Assembly (NCBI RefSeq): GCF_002563695.1 | Contig: NZ_PDJI01000004.1 | Location: 1,798,001 to 1,862,000 of the forward strand | Direction: 5' to 3' | DNA: 64,000 bases | Source: Georgenia soli | Lineage (GTDB): Bacteria; Actinomycetota; Actinomycetes; Actinomycetales; Actinomycetaceae | In this document: one piece after another, positions 34,049 to 42,060 of the stretch | Position numbering within the stretch: the stretch's first letter is position 1 | Layout of the letters: each line of letters begins with the position of its first letter | Translations under genes and position numbers: made by a program | The notes under the pieces: generated by a model | Seen by the model: the letters and a program-made list of their open reading frames with translations, nothing else | Told to the model about the DNA's origin: nothing | Databases searched by the model: none

Positions 34049-34201
34049 ATGGCCGTCGCCACCATCGCCGAGGTCGAGCCGGACGTCGACATCTACGCCG
34101 ACTGCGTCAAGGTCTGGTGCACCGACTGTGACGGGCCCGCCCAGCTGATGGACGGGTTCTGCGACAGCTGCGGCGCACGGGATCACGACCACCTCGTCTG
34201 A
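34049..34201 (+). CDS. 50-aa zinc-ribbon-like protein
   Basis: The product is 50 aa with AGGAG 6 nt before the ATG. Two CxxC pairs (WCTDCDG and FCDSCGARDHDH) separated by 14 residues form a likely zinc ribbon, preceded by an acidic strand (EVEPDVDIYADCV). No known family is recognised. The good ribosome site and paired cysteines argue it is real. It precedes the metalloprotease gene by 45 bp on the same strand. Confidence 0.7.
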   Translation: MAVATIAEVEPDVDIYADCVKVWCTDCDGPAQLMDGFCDSCGARDHDHLV

Positions 34202-34246
34202 CCGAAACCACCGGCACGACCGCGCGCTCGCTGCCAGACTCTCGTC

Positions 34247-35275
34247 GTGGGAGCGAATCTGTGGGACAGCCTCACGCTCGGTCCCTCGCGGCGGCGTCGC
34301 CGCATGCATCGGCAGCTGCGTGCGCTCGACCGGTCTGACCGCCGCGACGGCGTCGGCGCCGGCAGCCTCTACGGCTCCTACACGCCCGGTGACCCGTACC
34401 TGTCGGCCGCCTCGTACTCCGGCGCCCCACACCCCAGCGGCCCGTACTCACCGACATCGCCGTACGTCTCCGGCGGCCCGTACCCGCCGGCACCCTCGTT
34501 CCCGTCGGACCGTCCCTGGGCCGGCGCCTCGCCGTACCCGTCCGATCCGGTTCCCGAGCTGCGCCCCCGACGGCGTGGTTCTCTCGTCGTCGCCGCCTTC
34601 GCCGTTCTCGCCGCGGGTGCCGGCGCGATGGTGCTCGTGGCGCCCGGCGGCGAGCGACTCGCCGCCGCACCGGCCGTCACGCCCGGCACCGGCTCCTTCG
34701 CGTTCATGCAGGAGCAGCACGGCGAGCCGGTCACCTACAACCCGTGCGAGCCGATCCGCTACGTCGTCAACGACGAGCTCGCCCCCGACGGCGGCACGGC
34801 GCTGCTGACCGAGGCCGTGGGGACCGTCTCGGACGCCACCGGACTGGTCTTCGAGAGCCTCGGCCGCACCGACGAGAGACCGGACCCCGACCGGCCCGCC
34901 CGCGACGTCCTCCGCTACGGCTCCGCCCCCTCCCCCGTGCTCATCGCCTGGGCCACCCCCGAGCAGGTGCCCGAGCTGGCCGGGAGCGTCGTCGGTATCG
35001 GCGGCAGCGTCGCCGAGGGCGTCGGCGGGAGCGCGATGCGCTACGTCAGCGGCATCGTCTACCTGGACGCCGCCGAGTTCTCCGGGATCCTCCGGCGCGC
35101 CGACGGCCAGGCCCAGGTCCGCGCGATCATGGTCCACGAGCTCGGGCACCTCGTCGGCCTCGACCACGTCGACGACCCGAACGAGCTGATGTACGCGGAG
35201 AACGTCGGGACCACCCAGCTGGGCCCCGGCGACCGTCAGGGCCTCGCCGCCCTCGGCTCGGGCCGCTGCACCTGA
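34247..35275 (+). CDS. Membrane-anchored metzincin-like metalloprotease
   Basis: The product is 342 aa from a GTG. Residues about 40-100 are a Tyr/Pro/Ser-rich cytoplasmic tail (for example GPYSPTSPYVSGGPYPP), followed by one membrane helix (about 112-131). The external domain carries the zinc motif HELGHLVGLDH (His297, His301, His307) and a downstream Met-turn candidate NELMYAEN, as in matrixin-like peptidases. Glu298 is the catalytic base. Substrate is unknown. CAGACT 6 nt before the GTG may be its -10. Confidence 0.82.
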   Translation: MGANLWDSLTLGPSRRRRRMHRQLRALDRSDRRDGVGAGSLYGSYTPGDPYLSAASYSGAPHPSGPYSPTSPYVSGGPYPPAPSFPSDRPWAGASPYPSDPVPELRPRRRGSLVVAAFAVLAAGAGAMVLVAPGGERLAAAPAVTPGTGSFAFMQEQHGEPVTYNPCEPIRYVVNDELAPDGGTALLTEAVGTVSDATGLVFESLGRTDERPDPDRPARDVLRYGSAPSPVLIAWATPEQVPELAGSVVGIGGSVAEGVGGSAMRYVSGIVYLDAAEFSGILRRADGQAQVRAIMVHELGHLVGLDHVDDPNELMYAENVGTTQLGPGDRQGLAALGSGRCT

Positions 35276-35297
35276 GGCAGCGGGCAGACGGGGCCTC

Positions 35298-36503
35298 TCA
35301 GGCCATGGTGGGCCAGAGGACCTCCGACGCCGCCTCATCGGCGTCACGCAGGACCCGCAGCACGTTCTCGCCCGCGAGCGCCGCGAGGTCGGAGCGGGAC
35401 CAGCCCCGCTCGGCGAGGGCCTCGAACAGGCGCGGGTAGCCGGAGACGTCCTCGAGCCCCTCGGGGAGCCGGTCGACACCGTCGTAGTCGCCGCCGAGGC
35501 CGATGTGCTCGATCCCGGCAACCTCGCGGGCGTGCTCGAGGTGGGCGACGACCTCGTCGATGCCGACCCGGGGCCGCGGGTGCCCGGACTCCCACTCGGC
35601 GAGCCGCTGCCGCCAGGCGTTCTCCGGGTCGAGCCGGACGTTCTCCTCCGTCACCACCGCGGCGTCCTCGCCCGGACGCGGCGCCCGGGGCCAGTGCCAG
35701 TCACCGCCGTCGAGCGCCGCCCTCGCCTCGGCGTCCCAGGCGGCCGCCGCGGACGAGACGAACTTCGGCACGAACGTCACCTGGAGGACGCCCCCGTTCG
35801 CGGCGAGTTTCTCGAGCACGGCGTCGGAGGCGTTGCGGGGGTGGTCGCACACGGCGCGGCAGGAGGAGTGCGAGAAGATCACCGGCGCGCTGGTGAGGGC
35901 GAGCGCGTCGAGCTGGGTGGACTCCGCGGTGTGGGAGAGGTCGACGAGCATGCCGATCCGGTTCATCTCGGCGACGACGGCGCGCCCGACCTCGGTGAGC
36001 CCGCCGGCCGCCGGGGCGTCGGTGGCGGAGTCGGCCCAGGAGACGTTGTCGTTGTGGGTCAGGGTCATGTACCGCACCCCGAGGCGGGCGAACGCGCGCA
36101 GGGCGCCGAGCGACTCGCCGATCGAGTGCCCGCCCTCCGCACCCAGGAGCGAGGCGATCCGGCCGCGGGCGAAGGCGCTGCGCACACCGTCGGCTGTGCA
36201 GACGAGCTCGAAGGTGTCGGGGTAGCGGGCGATCAGCCGGTGCGCGGCGTCGATCTGCTCCAGCGTCCCCAGCACGGCGTCGGCGCCGCGGAGCGTGGAG
36301 GGCACGAACACCGACCAGAACTGTGCGCCCACCCGGCCGGCCCGCAGCCGCGGGATGTCGGTGTGCAGGCCGTCGCGCGGCCCGTCCAGCCCCTCGACCG
36401 AGTACCCGGCGACCGTGCGAAGCGCGTACGGCAGGTCGTTGTGGCCGTCGACGAGCGGGGTGGTGGTCAGGACGTCCTCGACGAGGCGGGCGGTGTCGGT
36501 CAT
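35298..36503 (-). CDS. Membrane dipeptidase (renal dipeptidase, M19)
   Basis: The product is 401 aa. The N-terminal zinc ligands are in DGHNDLPYAL (His21, Asp23), the bridging Glu in LLGAEGGHSI, later His in VDLSHTAEST and IFSHSSCRAVCDHPRN, and GLGGDYDGVD closes the family pattern. M19 enzymes hydrolyse dipeptides using two zinc ions. No signal peptide is visible, so this member is probably cytosolic. It converges with the metalloprotease gene 22 bp away. Confidence 0.92.
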   Translation of the reverse strand: MTDTARLVEDVLTTTPLVDGHNDLPYALRTVAGYSVEGLDGPRDGLHTDIPRLRAGRVGAQFWSVFVPSTLRGADAVLGTLEQIDAAHRLIARYPDTFELVCTADGVRSAFARGRIASLLGAEGGHSIGESLGALRAFARLGVRYMTLTHNDNVSWADSATDAPAAGGLTEVGRAVVAEMNRIGMLVDLSHTAESTQLDALALTSAPVIFSHSSCRAVCDHPRNASDAVLEKLAANGGVLQVTFVPKFVSSAAAAWDAEARAALDGGDWHWPRAPRPGEDAAVVTEENVRLDPENAWRQRLAEWESGHPRPRVGIDEVVAHLEHAREVAGIEHIGLGGDYDGVDRLPEGLEDVSGYPRLFEALAERGWSRSDLAALAGENVLRVLRDADEAASEVLWPTMA

Positions 36504-36513
36504 GACTCGATTC

Positions 36514-37584
36514 TCAGCCCTGGGCGCCGGCCGGACGGACGAAGAGCGCGGAGACGTAGTGGTACGCCGGCCTGACCTCCATCGTCAGGTCGGCGGGGTC
36601 CTTCACCTCGAAGCCCATGGTGAAGCGCGCCGTCCCGCCCGGTCGGAGCATGGTCTCGGGCGGGCCAGCGAGGCCCGCTTCGGGGTCGTAGACCGCCGGC
36701 GCGTCCGCCCCGCCGCTCGTCACGGCCACGAAGAAGGACGTGTTGACCGGCTTCTCGGTGCCGTTGACGATGACGAAGTCGACGGTCACGACCGTGGCGG
36801 CGGCGGACGGCGCGGGGGACCCGGGCCGCACTCCTGCGACGGGGTCGTTCCCGCCGGCATCCGGGGGCGCGGTGCCGGCGAGCTCCGCCGCGTCGGTCGC
36901 CGAGGCTTCCGCGGCAGCGACCCTCGGTGCTTGCGCGGCCGCCCCGCCGGCCGCCTGCGGCGCCGTGGAGTCGGTGGCGACGGCGCCGGCCGCCTGCGGC
37001 GCCGTGGAGTCGGTGGCGACGGCGTCGGCCGCCGCGGAGTCGGTGGTCGCCGCGCCGGGGTCCTCCTCGCCCCCCTCCTTCGTCGCGAGCTCGACCGGCC
37101 GTCCGGCGGTGACCGTGAGCCCGTTGTCCCACACGTAGGTCTGCCCGAAGGCCAGGGTCCCCGACGGACCGCCGACCTCCTGCGGTGTCGGCGGCGCCGT
37201 GGGGGGCCTGGTCGGGCGGGACGGCCGCTCCGAAGGCGGCTCCGACGTCGTGGGTCCCGAGGGCGACGGGCCCGGCGTGGTGGGGGCCGGATCGCCGGGC
37301 CGGGGCAGCGGTCGCCGGTAGGGCGGGTCGGCGAACCCGTCCGGCCCCGCTTCCGTGGGCGGGGGCGTGGCAGGCGAGTCTGGCGATGACGACGGCGGAC
37401 CGGCCGGTGTCTCGGACGGCTCGGGCTCCGCCGTCGGGGGCGTCTCGGTCGTCGGCGACGGCTGCGCCGTCGGCGCCGGGGACGGCCCGCCCCCAGGGAC
37501 CGGCGCCTCGCGGTCCGCAGCGCATCCTGCGGTCAGGAGGCAGGCGGCGGCGACGAGCGCGACGACGGCGTTTCGCTGCCTCAT
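36514..37584 (-). CDS. Lipoprotein with Pro-rich tether and DUF4352-like domain
   Basis: The product is 356 aa. The start at 37584 follows TAGTCT by 7 nt. A lipobox LTAGC ends the signal. About 110 residues of Pro/Ser/Thr-rich tether precede FGQTYVWDNGLTVTAGRPVE, the first strand of a DUF4352-like Ig fold. An Ala-rich insert with a duplicated 13-residue unit (AVATDSTAPQAAG) splits this from the remaining strands (VVTVDFVIVNGTEKPVNTSF, ARFTMGFEVKDPADL). DUF4352 domains are surface-exposed and of unknown function. Confidence 0.75.
   Translation of the reverse strand: MRQRNAVVALVAAACLLTAGCAADREAPVPGGGPSPAPTAQPSPTTETPPTAEPEPSETPAGPPSSSPDSPATPPPTEAGPDGFADPPYRRPLPRPGDPAPTTPGPSPSGPTTSEPPSERPSRPTRPPTAPPTPQEVGGPSGTLAFGQTYVWDNGLTVTAGRPVELATKEGGEEDPGAATTDSAAADAVATDSTAPQAAGAVATDSTAPQAAGGAAAQAPRVAAAEASATDAAELAGTAPPDAGGNDPVAGVRPGSPAPSAAATVVTVDFVIVNGTEKPVNTSFFVAVTSGGADAPAVYDPEAGLAGPPETMLRPGGTARFTMGFEVKDPADLTMEVRPAYHYVSALFVRPAGAQG
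36944..37021. repeat. 39-bp tandem duplication inside the lipoprotein gene
   Basis: Two 39-bp copies (36944-36982 and 36983-37021) differ at about one position and encode the repeated AVATDSTAPQAAG. It keeps frame, so repeat-number changes would alter the linker length without disrupting the protein. Confidence 0.85.
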
Positions 37585-37591
37585 GCGTCCG

Positions 37592-37597
37592 AGACTA
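37592..37597 (-). promoter_or_regulatory. -10 element for leaderless mRNA
   Basis: On the minus strand TAGTCT lies 7 nt before the ATG at 37584. Confidence 0.6.
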
Positions 37598-37682
37598 CGT
37601 GCTGGCACCGACACGTCCAGCGATAACGAGGCGCCGCCCACCCAGTGGGACCGACCGTCGGCCGGACGGCACAATGGCGGGC

Positions 37683-38096
37683 GTGCCTCTCCCTGCCGAC
37701 GACACCCGCTGCCCGTGCCTGTCCGGCGAGACCTACGGGGAGTGCTGCGGCCGCCTCCACACCGGCCTCGTCGCCGGCGGCCCGTTCGCCCCGACGGCGG
37801 AGGCGCTCATGCGCTCGCGCTACAGCGCGTTCGCGACCGGCGACGCCGCCTACCTGCTCGCGACGTGGCACCCCAGCACCCGGCCGGACAGCCTCGACCT
37901 CGACGACGGCGTCACCTGGAACCGCCTGGACGTCCTCCGCACCGAGGGCGGCGGCCCGTTCGACGACACGGGCTTGGTCGAGTTCGTCGCCCACCACCGC
38001 TCCGCCCTCGGGCGCGAGCGGCTGCACGAGGTCAGCCGGTTCGTGCGCGAGGGCGGTCGTTGGTACTACCTCGAGGGCGACCACCCGTCGCCGTGA
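37683..38096 (+). CDS. YchJ family protein (UPF0225)
   Basis: The product is 137 aa from the GTG at 37683, placed 7 nt after CACAAT (37670-37675); an in-frame ATG at 37674 overlaps that -10 and has no ribosome site. The N-terminal CPCLSGETYGECCGRLHTG is a SEC-C-type zinc motif, followed by AEALMRSRYSAFATGDAAYL and an NTF2-like C-terminal half (VEFVAHHRSA, REGGRWYYLEGD). This is the complete YchJ layout. The function of YchJ is not established. Confidence 0.88.
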   Translation: MPLPADDTRCPCLSGETYGECCGRLHTGLVAGGPFAPTAEALMRSRYSAFATGDAAYLLATWHPSTRPDSLDLDDGVTWNRLDVLRTEGGGPFDDTGLVEFVAHHRSALGRERLHEVSRFVREGGRWYYLEGDHPSP

Positions 38097-38122
38097 CGAC
38101 GGCGGCGGGCGGCCCGCTCGCA

Positions 38123-38572
38123 CTAGGCGCCGCCGGCGCTCGCCTCGTGCGTGATCCTCTCGGGCACGAGGCCGATCTGCTGGAGGACGCCGAGCATGTC
38201 GTAGACCGACCAGTCCTCGACGATGCGGTCCCCCTCCCACTTGCTCATGCCCATGCCGTTCATGACGTACGTGCGGCCGGTCGCCGGCAGCCCGCGGAAC
38301 TCGTTCGACGCGGTCGCGGCGCACGTGAACCGGTAGGCCGTCTTGTCCTCGGTGGTCACGACGTCCTGCACGTCGAGGTGCAGGTCCGGCTGGGCGACCC
38401 TCAGGTCGCGCACGAACTCCTTCAGACCCGTCACGCCGTCGTGCGGGAACGTGGGGTCGTGGAACATGCAGTGCTCCGCGAAGAGCTCGTCACAGGCGTC
38501 GAGGTCTCCCCCGTTCCACAGCGCATCCATCGCGCGCCGGAACATCTCGGTGCGCTCGTCCATCGTCATCAT
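38123..38572 (-). CDS. SnoaL-like / ester cyclase family protein
   Basis: The product is 149 aa with an NTF2-like SnoaL fold: helix FRRAMDALWNGGDLDACDEL, CMFHDPTFPHDGVTGLKEFV, and strands VQDVVTTEDKTAYRFTC and TYVMNGMGMSKWEGDRIVED. Members include polyketide cyclases and many uncharacterised small proteins. Several in-frame ATGs occur at the start (MMTMDER), so the first residue is uncertain by up to four. It is transcribed alone. Confidence 0.8.
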   Translation of the reverse strand: MMTMDERTEMFRRAMDALWNGGDLDACDELFAEHCMFHDPTFPHDGVTGLKEFVRDLRVAQPDLHLDVQDVVTTEDKTAYRFTCAATASNEFRGLPATGRTYVMNGMGMSKWEGDRIVEDWSVYDMLGVLQQIGLVPERITHEASAGGA

Positions 38573-38813
38573 GGTGGGTCATCCCGTTGGTCTGGGCGGG
38601 TATGGCGTACCCGCACGCCGGGGCCGGTGCAGGCCCCGTCCTGCCTCGCCGCTGAACCGTCCGCCGATGAGCCACCCCCCGCAGCTCAGTTCCGGGATGG
38701 GTGAGATTTTCCCACCGTGCGGCGCTGCCCGGTAGTGCCGGCGGCCGCCGTTCTGCCCGCCGTCCACGTTCGGCGGGACGGTCCGGGCTCCAACCGCGTG
38801 CTTGGATGGTCCG

Positions 38814-40070
38814 ATGCCAGATCCTGCTGACCACATCGCCGATCTCGCCGACTTCATCACCGCCTCCCCGTCCTCGTACCACGCGGCCGCGGAGGTGGCG
38901 CGGCGCCTCGACGCGGCCGGGTTCACGCGTCTCGACGAGGCGGCCGGGTGGGAGCCGTCCGGGCGCAGCTACGTCGTGCGCGACGGCGCCGTCGTCGCGT
39001 GGGTGAGGCCGAGGACGGCGGGGCCCACCACGCCCTTCCGGATCCTCGGCGCGCACACCGACTCCCCCGGCTTCAAGCTCAAGCCGCACCCGACGATCAC
39101 CGCGCACGGCTGGCTGCAGGCCGGCGTCGAGGTCTACGGCGGGCCCCTGCTCAACTCCTGGCTCGACCGGGAGCTCGAGCTGGCGGGGCGCCTCGTGGAC
39201 CGTCACGGCCGCGAGCACCTGACGAGGACCGGCCCGTTCCTGCGCATCCCGCAGCTGGCGATCCATCTCGACCGGACGGTCAACGACAAGGGCCTCGCCC
39301 TCGACCCGCAGCGGCACACCGCCCCGGTCTTCGGGGTCGGGCCGCAGGGGGACGTCCTCGCCCGGCTGGCCGAGGACGCCGGCCTACGCGCCGAGGACGT
39401 CGCCGGGTACGACATCCTCACCGCCGACACGCAGGCGCCGCGCCGCTTCGGGCTCGACGACTCCCTGCTCGCGGCGGGGCGCATGGACAACCTCCTCTCC
39501 GTGCACGCGGGCCTGGTCGCGCTCGTCGGGGCGCCCGACGACGCCGCGCACGTCAGCGTGCTGGCCGCGTTCGACCACGAGGAGCTGGGTTCGGAGTCAC
39601 GGTCCGGGGCCTCCGGCCCGTTCCTCGACGACGTCCTCACCCGCCTCTCGGGCGGCACGCAGGAGGAGCTGCGCCGCGCCTACGCGGGTTCGTGGTGCCT
39701 CTCGGCCGACACCGGCCACGGGATTCACCCGAACTACCCCGAGCGCCACGACCCGGTGAACCGCCCGACGCTGGGTGGCGGGCCGCTGCTGAAGATCAAC
39801 GCCAAGCAGCGCTACGCCACGGACGCGCACGGCGCGGCGCTGTGGGCGCGCGCGTGCGAGGCGGCCGGGGTGCCGTGGCAGGAGTTCGTGTCGAACAACG
39901 CCGTCCCGTGCGGGTCGACGATCGGGCCGCTCACGGCCACGCGACTCGGCATCCGCACGGTCGACGTCGGGGTGCCGCTGCTGTCGATGCACTCGGCCCG
40001 CGAGCTCGCGCACGTGGACGACGTGGCTGCGTTGACCGCCGCCACCGGGGCCTTCTTCGCCGGCGCCTGA
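38814..40070 (+). CDS. M18 family aminopeptidase
   Basis: The product is 418 aa, normal for bacterial M18. Zinc-site motifs include GAHTDSPGFKLKP (His81), the DDSLLAAGRMDNL centre and FDHEELGSES with the catalytic and ligand Glu, then GGGPLLKINAKQRYATDAH and a terminal MHSARELAHVDD. It removes N-terminal, preferably acidic or neutral, residues in the cytosol as a dodecamer. The ATG at 38814 is preferred over a TTG at 38802. A strong terminator lies 20 bp past the stop. Confidence 0.92.
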   Translation: MPDPADHIADLADFITASPSSYHAAAEVARRLDAAGFTRLDEAAGWEPSGRSYVVRDGAVVAWVRPRTAGPTTPFRILGAHTDSPGFKLKPHPTITAHGWLQAGVEVYGGPLLNSWLDRELELAGRLVDRHGREHLTRTGPFLRIPQLAIHLDRTVNDKGLALDPQRHTAPVFGVGPQGDVLARLAEDAGLRAEDVAGYDILTADTQAPRRFGLDDSLLAAGRMDNLLSVHAGLVALVGAPDDAAHVSVLAAFDHEELGSESRSGASGPFLDDVLTRLSGGTQEELRRAYAGSWCLSADTGHGIHPNYPERHDPVNRPTLGGGPLLKINAKQRYATDAHGAALWARACEAAGVPWQEFVSNNAVPCGSTIGPLTATRLGIRTVDVGVPLLSMHSARELAHVDDVAALTAATGAFFAGA

Positions 40071-40089
40071 GGCAGCTGTCACGGGGCCA

Positions 40090-40119
40090 GCAGGCGCCCG
40101 GACCGTTCCGGGCGCCTGC
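40090..40119. terminator. 13-bp perfect hairpin between convergent genes
   Basis: GCAGGCGCCCGGA, loop CCGT, then the exact complement. It serves the M18 peptidase gene and the small-protein operon ending at 40123. Confidence 0.82.
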
Positions 40120-40122
40120 CGA

Positions 40123-40329
40123 TCACCAGTTCGCCGGCGGGTCGCTCGCGGGGAACGAGTGCGCGCCCCACTGGTCGACGATGTCGATCGCGGCGGGTGC
40201 CGCCGGGGCGGGGGTGGCCGGTGCGGTGGCCGCCGGGGCGGCGGCGGCTGCGGCGGTCCTGGGCCCGACGTAAAGCGGGGTGCGGGCGGCGGTTCGGTGC
40301 TTCCGGGCCGGCGTGTCGAGCTGCAACAT
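40123..40329 (-). CDS. Small protein with C-terminal SFPASDPP motif
   Basis: The product is 68 aa with GAGAGGAG 8 nt before its ATG. A basic N-terminus (LDTPARKHRTAARTPLY) and an Ala/Pro-rich middle precede VDQWGAHSFPASDPPANW. The SFPASDPP element occurs at the ends of many small bacterial proteins of unknown function. It is the second gene of an operon with the 40374 gene, both having the same ribosome-site sequence. No function can be given. Confidence 0.72.
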   Translation of the reverse strand: MLQLDTPARKHRTAARTPLYVGPRTAAAAAAPAATAPATPAPAAPAAIDIVDQWGAHSFPASDPPANW

Positions 40330-40373
40330 GTGAGGGCTCCTCTCGTCCTGGGTGGTCCGTGGGGCGCGCCCGC

Positions 40374-40610
40374 TCAGGCGGCGACCTCGATCTCCACCTG
40401 CGCGGCGGCGACCATCTGGGTCGCCACGTCAGTGAGCGCGGTGACCGGATCCGGGGCCAGACGGGAGAAAGCCTCGGTGCTCCACCTCCCGATCTCGGTC
40501 CCGAACAAGCCCTTGGTCCGCAACCTCAGTCGGACGCTGTCCCCGCGCTGCCGCAGGGACCACTCGGTGCCGGGCGGAGGCGCCGGCAACATGCTCTTCT
40601 TGAGCCGCAC
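40374..40610 (-). CDS. Small hypothetical protein, 78 aa
   Basis: The reading frame starts at a GTG with GAGAGGAG about 5 nt upstream. A basic amphipathic start (RLKKSMLPAPPPG) precedes strands EWSLRQRGDSVRLRLRTKG and a C-terminal helix TALTDVATQMVAAAQVEIEV. No family is recognised. The strong promoter at 40705-40732, ribosome site and operon with the SFPASDPP protein show a genuine transcribed unit. Confidence 0.68.
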   Translation of the reverse strand: MRLKKSMLPAPPPGTEWSLRQRGDSVRLRLRTKGLFGTEIGRWSTEAFSRLAPDPVTALTDVATQMVAAAQVEIEVAA

Positions 40611-40704
40611 GTATCTCCTCTCGAAAGATGTGAAAAACCTCCGCGGCGAAATTCGTGAGCGTCCGCACAAAGGCGTGACGAGGAATTCCCGTGGAGGTCT
40701 CTCA

Positions 40705-40732
40705 AGTTTAGCCGATATTCTTCTTGGGTCAA
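40705..40732 (-). promoter_or_regulatory. Strong sigma-70-type promoter for the small-protein operon
   Basis: On the minus strand TTGACC (40732-40727) and TAAACT (40710-40705) are separated by 16 nt. This is the best -35/-10 pair I see in the window. The leader to the GTG at 40610 is about 90 nt. The stretch 40611-41019 is noticeably AT-richer than its surroundings and holds no gene beyond this divergent control region. Confidence 0.75.
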
Positions 40733-41019
40733 GCATCGACAAGGTCACCGGGAGCGCGCTCAGCGGAAATTTAAAGTGCCGCCATTCACATTCCGCCCGC
40801 CGACCGACGGCCGACCGCCAGGAGATTGGCCCCGGCACGTCGGACCGCCGTAACAAGGCGAGACGGGTGCGAGCAGAGGTAGCGTGGGCGATACCCAGCG
40901 GTACGGACAATGAGGTCGCGCGGGAACCCCGGTCGCACAGAACTGGACGGCGGGCGCAGGAAACATCGACGGCGACCGCCCGGCTCTCACGCGTGGAGCT
41001 CGGAAAGGCGGCCGCCGCC

Positions 41020-41955
41020 ATGGAGACAGGGCCAGAAAATTCCGTCCGTCCTTTCTTCGCGAGGCACGCGGTGCTGCTCTTCTACGTCCTGGTACTCGCG
41101 CTCGTGCTCCTCCTCGGAGTACTCGTCAACGCCTTCCTCGGCGTAACCGGCACCGGCACTGCACCCTCGACCCCCGCAGACCTGTCGCCGGCCATGTACG
41201 GCGTCGCGGTCCTGGCAGGTCCCGCGAGCTACACCCTCGCGGCCGTCCTGACGACCACCCTCGCCTTCGGCGCCGCCGGCCTGCGCGACCTGGGCGCTCG
41301 GCTGATCCGGTGGCGGGTGGGCGTCCGCTGGTACGCGGCCGCCCTGCTGACCGCGCCGGTCCTCATGACGACGACGCTCCTGGCGTTGTCGCTCACCTCG
41401 AACGCCTTCCTCCCCGGCATCATCACGCCGGAGGACCGGGCGAGCCTGCTGGTGGCCGGACTGGTGGCAGGCCTGCTCGCCGGCTTCTTCGAGGAGATCG
41501 CCTGGACGGGGTTCGCGGCGCACGAGATCGGCCGGCGGCACGGGGTGCTGGTGACCGGCCTCCTCGTGGCCCTGCCGTGGTTCGTGCTGCACCTGCCGCT
41601 CTGGGTACCGGCCGACACCGGGACCGTCCCGCGGGCTCTCTCCGTCGCCGCGATCGTCCCCTGGTTCCTGGCCTACCGGGTGCTCATGGTGTGGGTCTAC
41701 ACCCACACCCGGAGCGTGCTGCTGGCGATCCTCATGCACGTGCCGATCACCGCCAGCGGGTTCATCCTCGCCTCCCCGGCGATGGTCGGCGTACCCGACG
41801 TGGTCTACAACCTCATCCTCGGCGCGGCGCTGTGGATCCTCGTGGCGGCGGCCACGGCGGCCGACCGCAGGACGCCCGCCGCACGGCGGGGTCCGGATCG
41901 GTCCGGCGTGCCGCTCGAGGGCGGCGGACCGCGACGAGGCACGCGCGAACCTTAG
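41020..41955 (+). CDS. CPBP family intramembrane metalloprotease
   Basis: The product is 311 aa with about eight helices. Motif 1 is FFEEIAWTGFAAHEIG (Glu-Glu), motif 2 WFVLHLPLW, and motif 3 LMHVPITASGF, where the usual Asn four residues after His is Thr. CPBP (Abi/CAAX) proteins cleave or modify membrane peptides, or act as bacteriocin immunity factors. It is divergent from two tiny-protein genes, an arrangement that invites a processing or immunity role. The ATG at 41020 is preferred; a GTG at 40993 is possible. Confidence 0.82.
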   Translation: METGPENSVRPFFARHAVLLFYVLVLALVLLLGVLVNAFLGVTGTGTAPSTPADLSPAMYGVAVLAGPASYTLAAVLTTTLAFGAAGLRDLGARLIRWRVGVRWYAAALLTAPVLMTTTLLALSLTSNAFLPGIITPEDRASLLVAGLVAGLLAGFFEEIAWTGFAAHEIGRRHGVLVTGLLVALPWFVLHLPLWVPADTGTVPRALSVAAIVPWFLAYRVLMVWVYTHTRSVLLAILMHVPITASGFILASPAMVGVPDVVYNLILGAALWILVAAATAADRRTPAARRGPDRSGVPLEGGGPRRGTREP

Positions 41956-41957
41956 GT

Positions 41958-42048
41958 CGGTGGGCGCCTGCGAAATCGGCGGGTCCAAGAACCGGCGGGC
42001 GGCCGAGAAGCCGGTGGGCACCCACGAAGCCGGCGGGCGCCCGGGAAG
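41958..42048. repeat. 19-bp tandem repeat array (5 units, degenerate)
   Basis: Units at 41958, 41977, 41993, 42011 and 42030 follow YCGGYGGGCGCCYRNGAAR; four are about 19 bp and one 16 bp. It fills the gap between the convergent CPBP and DinB2-type genes. Confidence 0.75.
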
Positions 42049-42060
42049 CAGCCGCCGTCG

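Noticed and set aside
37674..37682. ATG start for the YchJ-family gene
   Set aside because: It overlaps the CACAAT -10 hexamer and has no ribosome site; the GTG at 37683 fits the 7-nt leaderless spacing.
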